Shown here piece by piece: positions 1 through 9,096 of a stretch of 54,051 bases of DNA. Position 1 is the first letter of the stretch; every line of letters starts with the position of its first letter. The translations under genes and the position numbers were made by a program. Source of the DNA: CAYOLL01 sp964404765 [NCBI: uncultured Gemmatimonadota bacterium] (GTDB lineage: Bacteria; 4572-55); NCBI GenBank assembly GCA_964404765.1, contig CAYOLL010000022.1, positions 1 to 54,051 of the forward strand, given 5' to 3'. The notes under the pieces were generated by a model. The model ran no database searches. It was given only the letters and a program-made list of their open reading frames with translations, and was not told where the DNA came from.

Positions 1-103
1 CCCTACGGGGCAAAAAAGTATAGATAATTTTCAAATTTAATTGGAAAGATGTCTAGTATAGCATCACCACGGAACACACAAAATACAGAGAAAGGCATTT
101 TAG

Positions 104-1918
104 ATGACAAATTCAATTGAAAAGTATCAGCACAATTTTGGCGATGCTTATGCAGCTATGCTGCCGACGCTGGCCGACGCAATGTGTGAAATCCTGGCAT
201 TTTTTGGTTGTGATGTGGTTTATGGCGTTGGCGGAGATTTTGCGGCCAATTTAATTGCCGGTTTTGAGAAGCGACTGGAAGTTGTGCCGGCCAGTAATGA
301 GATGCATGCCGGTTTTTGCGCTTGTGGTCAGGCAGAAATTACCGGATTGGGCGTGTGCTTAACAACCTACACGGTCGGCAGCTTACCGGTAGCAAGTGCG
401 GCCGGGCTGGCGGTTGCTGAAAAATTGCCGGTTATTTTTATTTCGGGTGCACCCGGTGAGAGCGAAATCGGTACTTATTCCATCCACCACACCATAGTTT
501 CGAATGCGGATTGGCGGGTGAACTATGACTCTGCTTTAAACGCATTTCGCGCGTTGGGTTTGCGTGCCGAAAGATTGCAAGGCGCGCGTCATCCTCTGCA
601 ACCTAACATTGCGGCAACACGTTTTTTCCAGTTGATTGCCCATGCTTATCTCAATAAAGAGCCGGTGTTTATCGAAGTCCCGCGCGATTTGGTTTTTGAT
701 ATTACGCAGCCTATTCAACTTCCGGCATCACTGGATCATTTGGAGCAGGCAGTTTTTAGTTTTCGTGGCGCGGAGCTTATTGCTGCTCATATTGAGGAGA
801 AACTGGCGCAATCGAACTATCCTCTGATTTATGCGGGCTCAAAAGTGAAATTGAACGCAAAGCTGTGTGAGGCCATTGCCGCTTTTTGTCAAAAGCATCA
901 AATTCCACTCGCCACATCGTGGTTTGCCAAAGGTATTTTTGATGAGTTCCACCCGCTATGTCTTGGCGCTTATAATGGGGTCTTTAGCTCGCCCCAGGCG
1001 CGCGTATATATTGAGCAAAAAGCGGATTACGTGCTCGAAGTGGCCACCAGTATCTACACCCAGGATACCAGTAATGCCTTTAACACCGGCACGCATAAAA
1101 TCCTCCATTTTGACAACAAAACGCTGCTTAAGGGGACTGATTTGAATGACGCGGATTTGTTGGCGATTTTTAAGCACCTTGCGCAGCGGCCACTAAAAAC
1201 ATTCACCCGTACTACAGATGAGTCGTCTTATTCCGTAACCGCAAATAATCCGACCGATGTGCTGGACTTTCATAATCTGGCTAATGTTTTAAACGAAGTC
1301 CAAAGCGCTTATCCGGCGGCGTTCATCTATCTGCCGGAAATAGGCAACTCTTACTTTGCTTCATACAGTCTAAAGACGCGAAAATCCAGTCTTGGACGAA
1401 GCTGGTTGGCCAATCCGTGGTACGCCGCTATGGGCACTTGCATTCCTTACGCCAGAGCTGTTTGTCGCCGGCTGAAGCGAGACGACAGCAAAGATGTAGC
1501 TGTTGTTATCACCGGGGATGGCGGTTTCCATTTTCAGCTAAACGAATTGATTCATTTTCAACGAGAGCGCCTGAATGTGCTTATTCTCTATATGCGGAAT
1601 GATATTTTCCATCTCGGCAAAAGCGGGGATGCTACGATCTACAACTGTTCCGATCCGGCTTTTGATGTGCAGGCCCTTATTGGCGCGTATGGGGGCCGGG
1701 CAAAGCGTTGTACAACCGTCGGCGAATTTTGTGAGAACTTAACGGCTTATCTGGCGCAGCCGATTGGAATTTTTTTGCTGGAAATTCCAGCCCGAATTGA
1801 TCCTCAGTACCAATGTAACGAAATCCGACTGCTGAATCTTTATATCCAGGCGAAGAACGGCATGCCCGAAGCCATGATCGCATGGGAGCAGCTTTGCCAG
1901 AATCCCAAGGCCGACTGA
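104..1918 (+). CDS. ThDP-dependent 2-oxo-acid decarboxylase (pyruvate/indolepyruvate decarboxylase-like)
   Basis: Predicted cytosolic thiamine-diphosphate enzyme that decarboxylates a 2-oxo acid to an aldehyde. At 604 aa it is slightly longer than typical pyruvate decarboxylases (about 550-570). The cofactor-activating Glu lies in NEMHAG (residue 66). The adjacent His pair in SIHHT (about 128-129) is the decarboxylase signature that separates this group from acetolactate synthases. The ThDP/Mg motif starts at GDGG (about 471) and ends in RND about 28 residues later, where NN is more usual. The start is supported by GAGAAAGG (88-95) about 8 nt upstream. It is monocistronic, with a bidirectional terminator directly downstream. 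Substrate cannot be decided; phenylpyruvate, indolepyruvate or branched-chain keto acids are all possible. Confidence 0.85.
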   Translation: MTNSIEKYQHNFGDAYAAMLPTLADAMCEILAFFGCDVVYGVGGDFAANLIAGFEKRLEVVPASNEMHAGFCACGQAEITGLGVCLTTYTVGSLPVASAAGLAVAEKLPVIFISGAPGESEIGTYSIHHTIVSNADWRVNYDSALNAFRALGLRAERLQGARHPLQPNIAATRFFQLIAHAYLNKEPVFIEVPRDLVFDITQPIQLPASLDHLEQAVFSFRGAELIAAHIEEKLAQSNYPLIYAGSKVKLNAKLCEAIAAFCQKHQIPLATSWFAKGIFDEFHPLCLGAYNGVFSSPQARVYIEQKADYVLEVATSIYTQDTSNAFNTGTHKILHFDNKTLLKGTDLNDADLLAIFKHLAQRPLKTFTRTTDESSYSVTANNPTDVLDFHNLANVLNEVQSAYPAAFIYLPEIGNSYFASYSLKTRKSSLGRSWLANPWYAAMGTCIPYARAVCRRLKRDDSKDVAVVITGDGGFHFQLNELIHFQRERLNVLILYMRNDIFHLGKSGDATIYNCSDPAFDVQALIGAYGGRAKRCTTVGEFCENLTAYLAQPIGIFLLEIPARIDPQYQCNEIRLLNLYIQAKNGMPEAMIAWEQLCQNPKAD

Positions 1919-1971
1919 ATTTAGGCCGGAGAACAAGACATATCGTCATTTGGGAGGTGAGGTTACAAAAT

Positions 1972-2007
1972 AAAAAGGCCGCTGTCCAAATCAACAGCGG
2001 CCTTTTT
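1972..2007. terminator. Bidirectional Rho-independent terminator
   Basis: Perfect 14-bp inverted repeat AAAAAGGCCGCTGT / ACAGCGGCCTTTTT with an 8-nt loop. It has A and T tracts on opposite sides, so it can end both the + strand decarboxylase transcript and the minus-strand tmRNA transcript, whose 3' end lies 5 nt away. Confidence 0.9.
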
Positions 2008-2011
2008 ATTT

Positions 2012-2403
2012 TGGTGGAGGCGGCGGGGATCGAACCCGCGTCCGAAAACATGTCCAACCGAACGTCTACATGCTTAGTCTGCGCTTTAGTCCCGCTCCAT
2101 CGGCCGCCCGCAGACTGGCTACCGTCAGAGCCCTCTCACATTTGTCTCGTCCAACCGCGGTGAGCGCGCGGCCAGACCAGCCTGCTCTGCCGTCGTCCTT
2201 GACAATCCACACAGGCGAGGACTATACAGGACGGCTGTCTAATTAATTAGGCAGCAAGGGCCATACCGTTGCCGGTGGCAACAGGATAACCCGCGATTTC
2301 ATAGTTTGCAGTTAAATTTAGCGCTCGCTTGTTTTACGAGAGTGCGAACCATCTCGGCATGCTGCCAGATCTTTCCTATTCCCGTCGAATCCAGATCGCC
2401 CCC
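2012..2403 (-). ncRNA. ssrA: tmRNA (one-piece)
   Basis: Rescues stalled ribosomes by trans-translation. The 392-nt RNA runs from 2403 (5' GGGGGCGATCTGGATTCGAC) to an encoded CCA at 2012-2014. The 5' GGGGGCG pairs with CGCCUCC before the CCA to form the acceptor stem, and the T-arm GGTTCGATCCC is visible. The tag frame is 2247-2309: resume codon GCA, peptide ANYEIAGYPVATGNGMALAA, then TAA. The peptide ends in the hydrophobic Ala-rich tail expected for proteolytic recognition. Both ends are fixed by the acceptor stem, so the boundaries are reliable. The orientation is opposite to both neighbouring genes. No convincing promoter box was found. Confidence 0.97.
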
Positions 2404-2575
2404 AGATTAAACGAAGTTGTGCTATTTAAACCATTGACGCCGGCAGATGTTCCGAAACATTGCAAAAAATAATGGTGTCAAATTGAACTTGATCCGGCCA
2501 TGTACGGTAATACCAGCTCTGTTTAAATAGGGACGAATTCGTGGTTTTTGTAGTTAAAATAAAGAGGGAACGTTT

Positions 2576-3886
2576 ATGAACCCAATTGAGCCAAAAATTT
2601 TGAGCGGGATGCGCGATTTTCTACCTCAGGAGATGCGCCGCCGCAAATATGTTTTCTCTACTATCGAGCGCGTTTTTCAGTGCTATGGCTTTGAGCCGTG
2701 TGAGACGCCGACAATGGAGTACGCCGAAGTTTTGGAAGGCAAATACGGCGAAGAAGAACGTCTGCTTTATCGCTTTGAAGATAACGGTGGCCGCCGGGTG
2801 GCGCTTAAATACGATCTGACGGTGCCACTGGCCCGTGTCGCCGCTATGTATCAGAACGAAATTGCCTTGCCTTTCAAGCGTTATCAGATGCAGCCGGTTT
2901 TTCGGGCCGAGCGTCCGCAAAAAGGCCGTTACCGCGAATTCTATCAGTGTGATGTGGACATTCTGGGCTCAACGGAACGCCTGGCCGATGCCGAGCTGGT
3001 TTTGGTTGCCTATGATGCTCTGAGCGCACTCGGGTTTAAGGATTTTGTAATTCGGATCAATCACCGCCTGCTTTTGCGCGGTATTGCCCAATTTGCCGGT
3101 GTGCCGGATGAAAACGCCGATGCTGTTGCCATTTGTATCGACAAGTTAGACAAGATCGGCTCGGATGGGGTGCGCGATGAACTGGCTGGCCGGGGTATCG
3201 CCGCTGACTGCCGGGATAAAATTTTGACTTTGTTAAATCAACAAGGCGCGCCGATGGAGATGGTGAACCGCTTGCGGGCCCTGTTGGCCGGCTCGGAAAT
3301 CGCCCTCGGCGCTTTAAAGGAATTGGAAGAGCTCTTTACGATTTTAGCCGCCGCGCCAATCAGCGCCCAAAATTATGCTTTTGACCTTACTCTGGCTCGC
3401 GGTTTGGGTTATTACACCGGCCCGATTTTTGAAGTCCACATCACCGAGCCGAAAATCGGCAGCATCGGTGGCGGCGGGCGCTACGACAACCTGATCGGTA
3501 TGTTTATGAAGCAGGGTGTGCCGGCGTGTGGTATTTCGCTCGGCGTGGAGCGCATTATCTATGTGATGACGGAGTTCAACATGTTTCCGGCGGAAATGGC
3601 CCACACCCGTGTTTTGGTCAGCCTGTTTGATGCCGGCAGCATCCCGTATCTGATGCAGGTGGCGGCTTTGCTGCGCCAGGCCGGCGTTAACACCGAGGTC
3701 TTTTTTAAACCGGGCAAACTGGGCAAACAATTCGCCTATGCTGATAAAAAAGGCATCCCGTTTGTCGTCGTAGCCGGACCGGATGAGCGCGAAAAGAATA
3801 TTGTTACCCTGAAGAATATGAAAACCGGCGAGCAACAAGCAACCCCATTAGAAAATCTGGCCGGCCTCATAGCATCCATTCAATAG
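2576..3886 (+). CDS. hisS: Histidyl-tRNA synthetase
   Basis: Charges tRNA-His with histidine in the cytosol. It is a 436-aa class II synthetase of normal length. Motif 2 is seen in FRAERPQKGRYREFYQCD, the histidine-specific loop in LARGLGYYTGPIFEVH and SIGGGGRYD, and motif 3 in GISLGVERI. The C-terminal 95 residues or so form the anticodon-binding domain. The start is set by AGAGGGA (about 2562-2568), 7 nt before ATG. A membrane-protein gene follows after 22 nt and may be co-transcribed. Confidence 0.97.
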   Translation: MNPIEPKILSGMRDFLPQEMRRRKYVFSTIERVFQCYGFEPCETPTMEYAEVLEGKYGEEERLLYRFEDNGGRRVALKYDLTVPLARVAAMYQNEIALPFKRYQMQPVFRAERPQKGRYREFYQCDVDILGSTERLADAELVLVAYDALSALGFKDFVIRINHRLLLRGIAQFAGVPDENADAVAICIDKLDKIGSDGVRDELAGRGIAADCRDKILTLLNQQGAPMEMVNRLRALLAGSEIALGALKELEELFTILAAAPISAQNYAFDLTLARGLGYYTGPIFEVHITEPKIGSIGGGGRYDNLIGMFMKQGVPACGISLGVERIIYVMTEFNMFPAEMAHTRVLVSLFDAGSIPYLMQVAALLRQAGVNTEVFFKPGKLGKQFAYADKKGIPFVVVAGPDEREKNIVTLKNMKTGEQQATPLENLAGLIASIQ

Positions 3887-3908
3887 ACCATTAGCCTGCA
3901 AAAAAAAT

Positions 3909-5273
3909 ATGTCCACTGAAAACGGCCAAACACCACAACACATTATAGTAGAAGAAAAGCGTAACTGGGAAATGGAATTGATCCTGGTTGGCTTAGTACT
4001 GATGGGTTTGCTCCAGGCCCCGGATTTTATCACTCAGGCTTATACGCGCGGAGTCGCCAAATTTGCGGTTACGCTGAACATGCTGGAGGTCATCAGCATG
4101 GGCGCTTGGACTACAATGGCCGGGGTGCGGATTCTCACGGCCTGTATGCTGTTATTGCTGGTTTTGCGCGGCTTTTGGATCGGTCTGCTGGGGCTTAATC
4201 TGGTTTATCCTGAAGGACTTGATCAGCGCAACTTACGCTATAGTCCGCGCTTTGCCGCCTGGCACGAAAAATATTTGCCCGATTTGGAAACGCTGGCCAG
4301 ACACATTGACCGCGTTGCCAGCTCGGTTTTTGCCTTCGCTTTTTTGATCATCTTTGCTTTTATATCGGGTTCGCTATTTTTCATTTGGGCGAGTTTGCTT
4401 ACGGCCGCTGTCAATAAGTTTTTGCAATTGATTCCGATTCCCTTTCGTGAATTCTTTGCCGGTGTTGCCGGTTACGGCCTTATCTTCCCGCTGCTTACCG
4501 GCGGCCTCCTGGTGGCGGTTGACTTTTTTACGCTGGGTTATTTGAAACGGATCAAAACAAAGTGGTTCGCCGTGCCCTATTTTTATGTCAACCGTGTTCT
4601 GTCGACACTGACGTTGGGTTTTTTGCAGGCACCGCTGTATTGCACTTTAGTTACGCATGTGCCGAAAAAAATAATCGGTGTGATCTTAATCGGTTTTGCC
4701 CTGATCAGTTTTGCCTTTATTACTTTCGATCTGGATCATTTTATCTTTCTTCCCGGCGAACAGACGCCGCACTATGTCGAGACAAATTACTACGACAACC
4801 TGCGACAGGTCAGCAAGACCCCGCTTGCTCACGGTATGCCGACAATTCAGGCCGACATCATCACCGATCCTTTTATGAAATTGTATATCCCGTATCTGGT
4901 ATTGAGCAACGACAGCATTTCAGCGCATTGCCCCGATGTTAAACCGCTGCAATCCGGTCCTTTTGACAGCGCAATCCACATCGGTCCGCATGACAATCCG
5001 AACCCCATTGAGCTGGAAGCGCGCATTACCGGTGTGCTGGACTGTTTTGGCACACTGTACACCGTTTCCATCGACAGCGTTATTCTGACCGATATGGAAT
5101 TTCATTTTTATCGTCATCCGGAGGATGATCTGCCGGGAATCGTGACGTATATTGACGTGGATTATCTGTCACGGGGACGGCATGTGCTACATTTACAGCC
5201 AAAGATTCGTTATCCGGGAGCGGGTCTTATGGCCGGGCTGGATCATTACATCCCGTTTTGGGTGAGCCCTTGA
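3909..5273 (+). CDS. Multi-pass membrane protein of unknown function
   Basis: Not recognised as a known family. The 454-aa protein has about six to eight hydrophobic stretches (roughly residues 18-40, 58-98, 137-172, 183-212, 231-250 and 254-278). A hydrophilic C-terminal portion of about 170 residues follows and probably lies outside the membrane. It lies 22 nt after hisS on the same strand, so co-transcription is likely, but no functional link is implied. Base composition resembles hisS, so nothing suggests recent transfer. Confidence 0.7.
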   Translation: MSTENGQTPQHIIVEEKRNWEMELILVGLVLMGLLQAPDFITQAYTRGVAKFAVTLNMLEVISMGAWTTMAGVRILTACMLLLLVLRGFWIGLLGLNLVYPEGLDQRNLRYSPRFAAWHEKYLPDLETLARHIDRVASSVFAFAFLIIFAFISGSLFFIWASLLTAAVNKFLQLIPIPFREFFAGVAGYGLIFPLLTGGLLVAVDFFTLGYLKRIKTKWFAVPYFYVNRVLSTLTLGFLQAPLYCTLVTHVPKKIIGVILIGFALISFAFITFDLDHFIFLPGEQTPHYVETNYYDNLRQVSKTPLAHGMPTIQADIITDPFMKLYIPYLVLSNDSISAHCPDVKPLQSGPFDSAIHIGPHDNPNPIELEARITGVLDCFGTLYTVSIDSVILTDMEFHFYRHPEDDLPGIVTYIDVDYLSRGRHVLHLQPKIRYPGAGLMAGLDHYIPFWVSP

Positions 5274-5313
5274 GGCGGTAAAATTTCTGGTATGAGTGCA
5301 TGTAATTTATAGC

Positions 5314-5970
5314 TCAATCTTGCTGCTGTCCAAGATACACCGGGATAATGATCGGTCGCAGCAGAGATGGATAAGTCGCTTCGCGGTAGCCGATCATGAA
5401 TGTTATATAAGATTCGACCGAAAAGGGCCATGGTTTCACCAGAATTTTGCTGCCCTTGATCACATAATGAACGGCAACTTCTGTTGCTGCCGCATGTTGC
5501 GGGAATACGGTTACGGACCGACCCGGACGCTCATAACAAAAATCGAGTGAAATCATGTCGCACAGGTTTGTCAGGCGATCCCAGCGGCGGAAGCGTTCCA
5601 GCGACAAGTTGTGCGTTCGGCAGTGCTCGGCGATGGCCGCGGCCATTTCTGCGCCAAGCGGCGACGTGTCGCTATCGGCCAGACGCTGTAAATGCAATTT
5701 GACGATCAAATCGGCGGTCGGATCCGGACAGGTCTGAAAAAAACCACGGCGGGTAATGACCAGCCAATCCTCGTCGGCCAAATCTGCCAGCGACACATTG
5801 TCCAACGGACCGTAACCGCGATCATGGTCGGTCACGCCGAGGACAAAAGAATTCCGGTCAATATCCGGCGAATCAAAATCAGCATTGCCCCACAACATGG
5901 CCAATAATCCAGCCAGACGGGCATGTTCCAACTGCGGGATAACCAACCCCTTTGCCGGTAATCGAATCAT
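5314..5970 (-). CDS. DUF3891-like protein
   Basis: A 218-aa soluble protein resembling the DUF3891 family, whose function is unknown. The N-terminus (IPQLEHARLAGLLAMLWGN) and a conserved HDRGYGPLD segment near residue 50 are the recognisable parts. No signal peptide or membrane segment is visible. Its start lies 3 nt after the stop of the DUF2461 gene, so the two are probably translated from one minus-strand message. The family call is from memory of the motif pattern and should be treated as moderate. Confidence 0.65.
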   Translation of the reverse strand: MIRLPAKGLVIPQLEHARLAGLLAMLWGNADFDSPDIDRNSFVLGVTDHDRGYGPLDNVSLADLADEDWLVITRRGFFQTCPDPTADLIVKLHLQRLADSDTSPLGAEMAAAIAEHCRTHNLSLERFRRWDRLTNLCDMISLDFCYERPGRSVTVFPQHAAATEVAVHYVIKGSKILVKPWPFSVESYITFMIGYREATYPSLLRPIIIPVYLGQQQD

Positions 5971-5973
5971 GCC

Positions 5974-6636
5974 TCAACCTTCCATTGCCTGATTCAAAAA
6001 GTCATCAAACGGTTTGAGCGCTTTAAAGATGCGGGCGGCCTGATCGACAAATCCGGCTTGTTGCGTTTCAGCGTCGGTCACTTTGCGCATGGCCAGAAAG
6101 CTTTTGCGCTTCAACAGATCGATATGCGGATGATCCGCCGGATAGTCTTTGGGCCGCGTTTTAAGCTGCTCGCCTTCCATCTCGCCAAAGTATTTTTTGA
6201 ATTCGGGGCTGTTGATAATCGCGACAAGCGTTTGACCGTCGCGGTCAATGGCCCGGCGAATGGCATTCAGCCAACTTGACGGCGGAATATAGGCCCCGCC
6301 GCCGAGAAAAATATTGCCCGGCTCCACATGAATGTAATAACCGGCCCGGTCATGCGGCCTTTCGGCGGCCTCCACCAAATGCGCGCCGAAGTTGGTTTTG
6401 TAGGGCGATTTGTCTTTGGCAAAGCGGGTGTCTTTGTAGATACGGAAAATGCACTTTTTGGCTTCCAACCGGGCAATCAGCGGATCGAATTGCGCTATCC
6501 GCGGAATCAACGCCCCGATAAAATCCTCAAACTCGCGCCTGGCCGCTTCGTAGCGCGGTTTGTTGGCTGTAAACCAGGTGCGGTCGTTGTTCTGCTTCAG
6601 GTCGGCGAGAAAATCAAGGGTGCTTGGGGAAATCAT
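5974..6636 (-). CDS. DUF2461 family protein
   Basis: A 220-aa protein matching the DUF2461 (TIGR02453) pattern. It starts with FLADLKQNNDRTWFTANKPRYE, followed by RIYKDTRFAKDKSPYKTNFGAH and YYIHVEPGNIFLGGG, which are the conserved blocks of this widespread family. The biochemical role is unknown. The length is normal. It is the first gene of a two-gene minus-strand unit with the DUF3891-like gene. The upstream sequence on the minus strand shows GGAAA about 8 nt before ATG. Confidence 0.85.
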   Translation of the reverse strand: MISPSTLDFLADLKQNNDRTWFTANKPRYEAARREFEDFIGALIPRIAQFDPLIARLEAKKCIFRIYKDTRFAKDKSPYKTNFGAHLVEAAERPHDRAGYYIHVEPGNIFLGGGAYIPPSSWLNAIRRAIDRDGQTLVAIINSPEFKKYFGEMEGEQLKTRPKDYPADHPHIDLLKRKSFLAMRKVTDAETQQAGFVDQAARIFKALKPFDDFLNQAMEG

Positions 6637-6763
6637 AATGTAATTTCCTTTGCAATTAATTAATACCGCATTGCCCGTAATTTAAAATCGGTGAGGTAAA
6701 AGGCAGGCGGTTATCAGGCTGCAAGTTGTTTTGAACGAATCTCTTGCCGCTCTACATAATCTT

Positions 6764-7639
6764 CTAATACCTTCGCGCCCGCTTCTTAAAAAAATTCACA
6801 ATCGGCTCGGCGTAGGGCCGGTTGGTCATCACCTCAATCGTGTCGATGCTCATGGAGCGGAAGAGCTTGTCGCGGCGGTCTTTTTCGGCGTTGGTCTGGC
6901 TGGCAAACATCTCACGGATGGCCGGGTCGCTGGTGTCGATCAGCATCAGTTCGCCGGTTTCGGCGTCTTCCAGTTCCAGAAAGCCGATGTTGGGCAGAGC
7001 CAGCTCGCGCGGGTCGGTGATGGTAATCGGCACCAGGTCGTGACGTTGGCGGGCCACCCGCAGCGGCTTTTCGTAGTCCGTGCCCAAAAAGTCGGACACC
7101 AAAAAGACAATGGCCTTGCGCTTGATGACGCGGTTGAGATGATCCAACGCGCTGGCGATATTGGTCTTGTTATCTTCCGGCTTAAAGTAGAGCAGCTCGC
7201 GCACCACGCGCAGGACGTGCATTTTGCCCTTTTTGGGCGGCACGTATTTTTCGACCTTGTCGGTAAAGATGATCAGCCCGACTTTGTCGTTATTTTTGAT
7301 GGCCGAAAAGGCCAGCAGCGCGCAGATTTCCGTGGCGATCTCGCCCTTCATCTGCTCGAACGTGCCGAACTCGCCGGACGAACTGGCATCCACCAGCAGC
7401 ATCACCGTCAACTCGCGCTCCTCGCTGAAGACCTTGACGAACGGGCTGCCCTGCCGCGCCGTCACGTTCCAGTCAATGGTACGGATGTCGTCGCCATACT
7501 GGTATTCGCGCACTTCGTTGAATTCCATGCCGCGCCCTTTGAACACGGAATGGTATTCGCCGGCAAACACGTCGTTGACCAGATGGCGGGTAATCAGTTC
7601 GATCTTCTTAACTTTTTTCAGGATTTCTTTTGGGATCAT
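6764..7639 (-). CDS. DUF58 (vWA-like) protein, MoxR partner
   Basis: Partner protein of MoxR AAA+ ATPases. The 291-aa sequence shows the DUF58 signature GRGMEFNEVREYQYGDD followed by RTIDWNVTARQG. A vWA-like fold with a MIDAS-type DASSS sits near residue 80. It normally follows moxR directly, but here moxR is about 5 kb upstream at 12694-13683 with ten or eleven minus-strand genes between. The first 80 nt (7560-7639) are duplicated at 8535-8614 with 3 differences, and the upper copy now starts another gene. The present gene is intact, so the original reading frame was preserved. A 9-nt gap separates it from the upstream chimera, which suggests coupled translation. Confidence 0.9.
   Translation of the reverse strand: MIPKEILKKVKKIELITRHLVNDVFAGEYHSVFKGRGMEFNEVREYQYGDDIRTIDWNVTARQGSPFVKVFSEERELTVMLLVDASSSGEFGTFEQMKGEIATEICALLAFSAIKNNDKVGLIIFTDKVEKYVPPKKGKMHVLRVVRELLYFKPEDNKTNIASALDHLNRVIKRKAIVFLVSDFLGTDYEKPLRVARQRHDLVPITITDPRELALPNIGFLELEDAETGELMLIDTSDPAIREMFASQTNAEKDRRDKLFRSMSIDTIEVMTNRPYAEPIVNFFKKRARRY
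7560..7639 (-). repeat. Direct repeat, functional copy (DUF58 codons 1-27)
   Basis: This 80-nt stretch starts the intact DUF58 gene. It matches 8535-8614 in the same orientation with 3 mismatches, two of them synonymous-looking wobble changes. The two copies are 975 bp apart and bracket the secreted-protein gene. Confidence 0.95.
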
Positions 7640-7648
7640 AAATTAACT

Positions 7649-8614
7649 TCACTTGCTAAATTTTTTCAAACTATCAACCATTTTTTGCTTAATTTCGTTG
7701 ATTGGGATTGCGATTGTTTGAAGACCGTTGTTCAAGTAAAAAACATGTTTGTCGTAATGTCGTATATCCTTTTCAAACGCGCTCCAACCAGTTTTTATCT
7801 TCCCCAAAAGTCGATAGATCAAAAATTTTTCGAGAATCAGCGATAATAGCGCATCGTTCATCTTGGCAGGGCGTTCAATGGAATAGCTTTTTATTTTGTT
7901 TTCGATTTTTTGTATTTCCGCGTTGTAGTAATCTTGATGGTTTACGACATCCTCAACAGTTTTATTGCCCGCAATGCGAAGAAAGACTATCGCCCCCGGG
8001 CACCCAGCATGGGATAAATAACCAAGACCCAATTCCCATACATCTTCGTAACGAATGAGGTCATCCGTGCCGTCTTTATCAATATCAATCGCATCTGTTA
8101 TTTGTCCTAAATGCGTTAACGCCAGTGAATTTTTTTTGGTAAAGATTAGTGAAAAAACTTGATAAGGGTTGGCGTTCCATGCATTTCCACCGGAAGGTGT
8201 GTAGACACATAAAACAGACGGCTTTACTTTTGGTATCATCCAGCTAATCCCATCACGGGGCCAGTAGCCGGAAATTGGAACGCGTGTTTCTTGCCCATCC
8301 GATTGGACAGAAACAACTAGATCCGGTAAAATTGGCATCGGATGACTAAGCAGCGAATCCTGATTCAGCGTATAAAAAGTGATATTAATTTGCTTACCGG
8401 TAAAACTCGTGCTGTCATGCAACTGGCGATAGTAAAAGGAGCTAAAATCTTTTTCATTGCGAAGTTTTGGTCCAGCTCCGCTGCTGTGCACCGGACAAGT
8501 GACTGCCAAAAAAAGTATGACGATCCCACATTTACCGGCAAACACGTCGTTGACCAGATGGCGGGTGATAAGTTCGATCTTCTTGACTTTTTTCAGGATT
8601 TCTTTTGGGATCAT
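7649..8614 (-). CDS. Secreted hypothetical protein fused to DUF58 N-terminus
   Basis: A 321-aa chimera. Residues 1-27 repeat the DUF58 N-terminus, ending in HLVNDVFAG. They run in frame into KCGIVILFLAVTC, which looks like the core of a signal peptide that has lost its own Met. The remaining 270 residues or so are not a family I recognise; they include DIDKDGTDDLIRYED, an acidic segment resembling a Ca-binding or FG-GAP-like loop. The gene probably encodes an exported protein now translated from a borrowed start codon. It begins 2 nt after the nucleotidyltransferase stop and ends 9 nt before DUF58. Whether the 27 extra residues still permit export is unknown. Base composition is lower in GC than its neighbours. 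Confidence 0.75.
   Translation of the reverse strand: MIPKEILKKVKKIELITRHLVNDVFAGKCGIVILFLAVTCPVHSSGAGPKLRNEKDFSSFYYRQLHDSTSFTGKQINITFYTLNQDSLLSHPMPILPDLVVSVQSDGQETRVPISGYWPRDGISWMIPKVKPSVLCVYTPSGGNAWNANPYQVFSLIFTKKNSLALTHLGQITDAIDIDKDGTDDLIRYEDVWELGLGYLSHAGCPGAIVFLRIAGNKTVEDVVNHQDYYNAEIQKIENKIKSYSIERPAKMNDALLSLILEKFLIYRLLGKIKTGWSAFEKDIRHYDKHVFYLNNGLQTIAIPINEIKQKMVDSLKKFSK
8535..8614 (-). repeat. Direct repeat, second copy of DUF58 5' end
   Basis: Duplicated first 80 nt of the DUF58 gene, in frame with the downstream secreted-protein sequence. The left boundary at 8535 is where identity with 7560-7639 stops and the new gene begins. Confidence 0.95.
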
Positions 8615-8616
8615 GT

Positions 8617-9096
8617 TTACTCGCTTTGCAACAATTTTTCTAATTCGGCAATGGCTTCAAAATCCTTTGGCCGTCCGGCCGCCCGCTTGATTTCAATGAG
8701 TTTTTCAAGCGTTACGCAACGGCATTTATGCCCAAAAATTTCAATTTCAGCCGTTTGGATAATTAATTTCTCATACGTTCCGCCGCCGACCGCTTCACCC
8801 AGCAGATCCAAATAACCTATTGTAGTGATCAACGTAAAGTTTAACCCGGCTTTCAGCGTTGGCGGATCCAGTTTGAAAGGCAGGCCGGGCGGCGCACCGC
8901 GCAGGTAGGGTTGATAAGGAGCCAGACAATCGGCCAATCGTTGCAAATTCTCCGGGGCGCGAGAATAGACCACGTCGATATCATAGGTGGCCCGGTTTGA
9001 CCCGTGCACAATCGCCGCCATCCCGCCGATCAGGATAAAATCAACCTTGGCTTGCGTCAAAAGGGAAAAGACTTTTTGGAAATCGGTTTCAATCAT
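8617..9096 (-). CDS. Nucleotidyltransferase-fold protein (DUF6036/AbiEii-like)
   Basis: A 159-aa minimal nucleotidyltransferase-like protein. The pattern IGGMAAIVHGSNRATYDIDVVY (residues 22-43) carries the GG, GS and D-x-D features of the pol-beta fold. Relatives act in AbiEii-type and MNT toxin-antitoxin modules. It overlaps the preceding 73-aa gene by 8 nt, an arrangement I recall for this nucleotidyltransferase family, so the two probably form a pair. It is part of the island between MoxR and DUF58. Substrate is unknown. Confidence 0.75.
   Translation of the reverse strand: MIETDFQKVFSLLTQAKVDFILIGGMAAIVHGSNRATYDIDVVYSRAPENLQRLADCLAPYQPYLRGAPPGLPFKLDPPTLKAGLNFTLITTIGYLDLLGEAVGGGTYEKLIIQTAEIEIFGHKCRCVTLEKLIEIKRAAGRPKDFEAIAELEKLLQSE

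Noticed and set aside
2404-2500. TTGACA-like box upstream of the tmRNA (2476-2481, minus)
   Set aside because: No acceptable -10 hexamer at the right distance.
6731-7846. 371-codon open frame on the + strand
   Set aside because: It lies antisense to the DUF58 gene, is rich in His and Gln typical of reversed GC-rich coding sequence, and matches no family.
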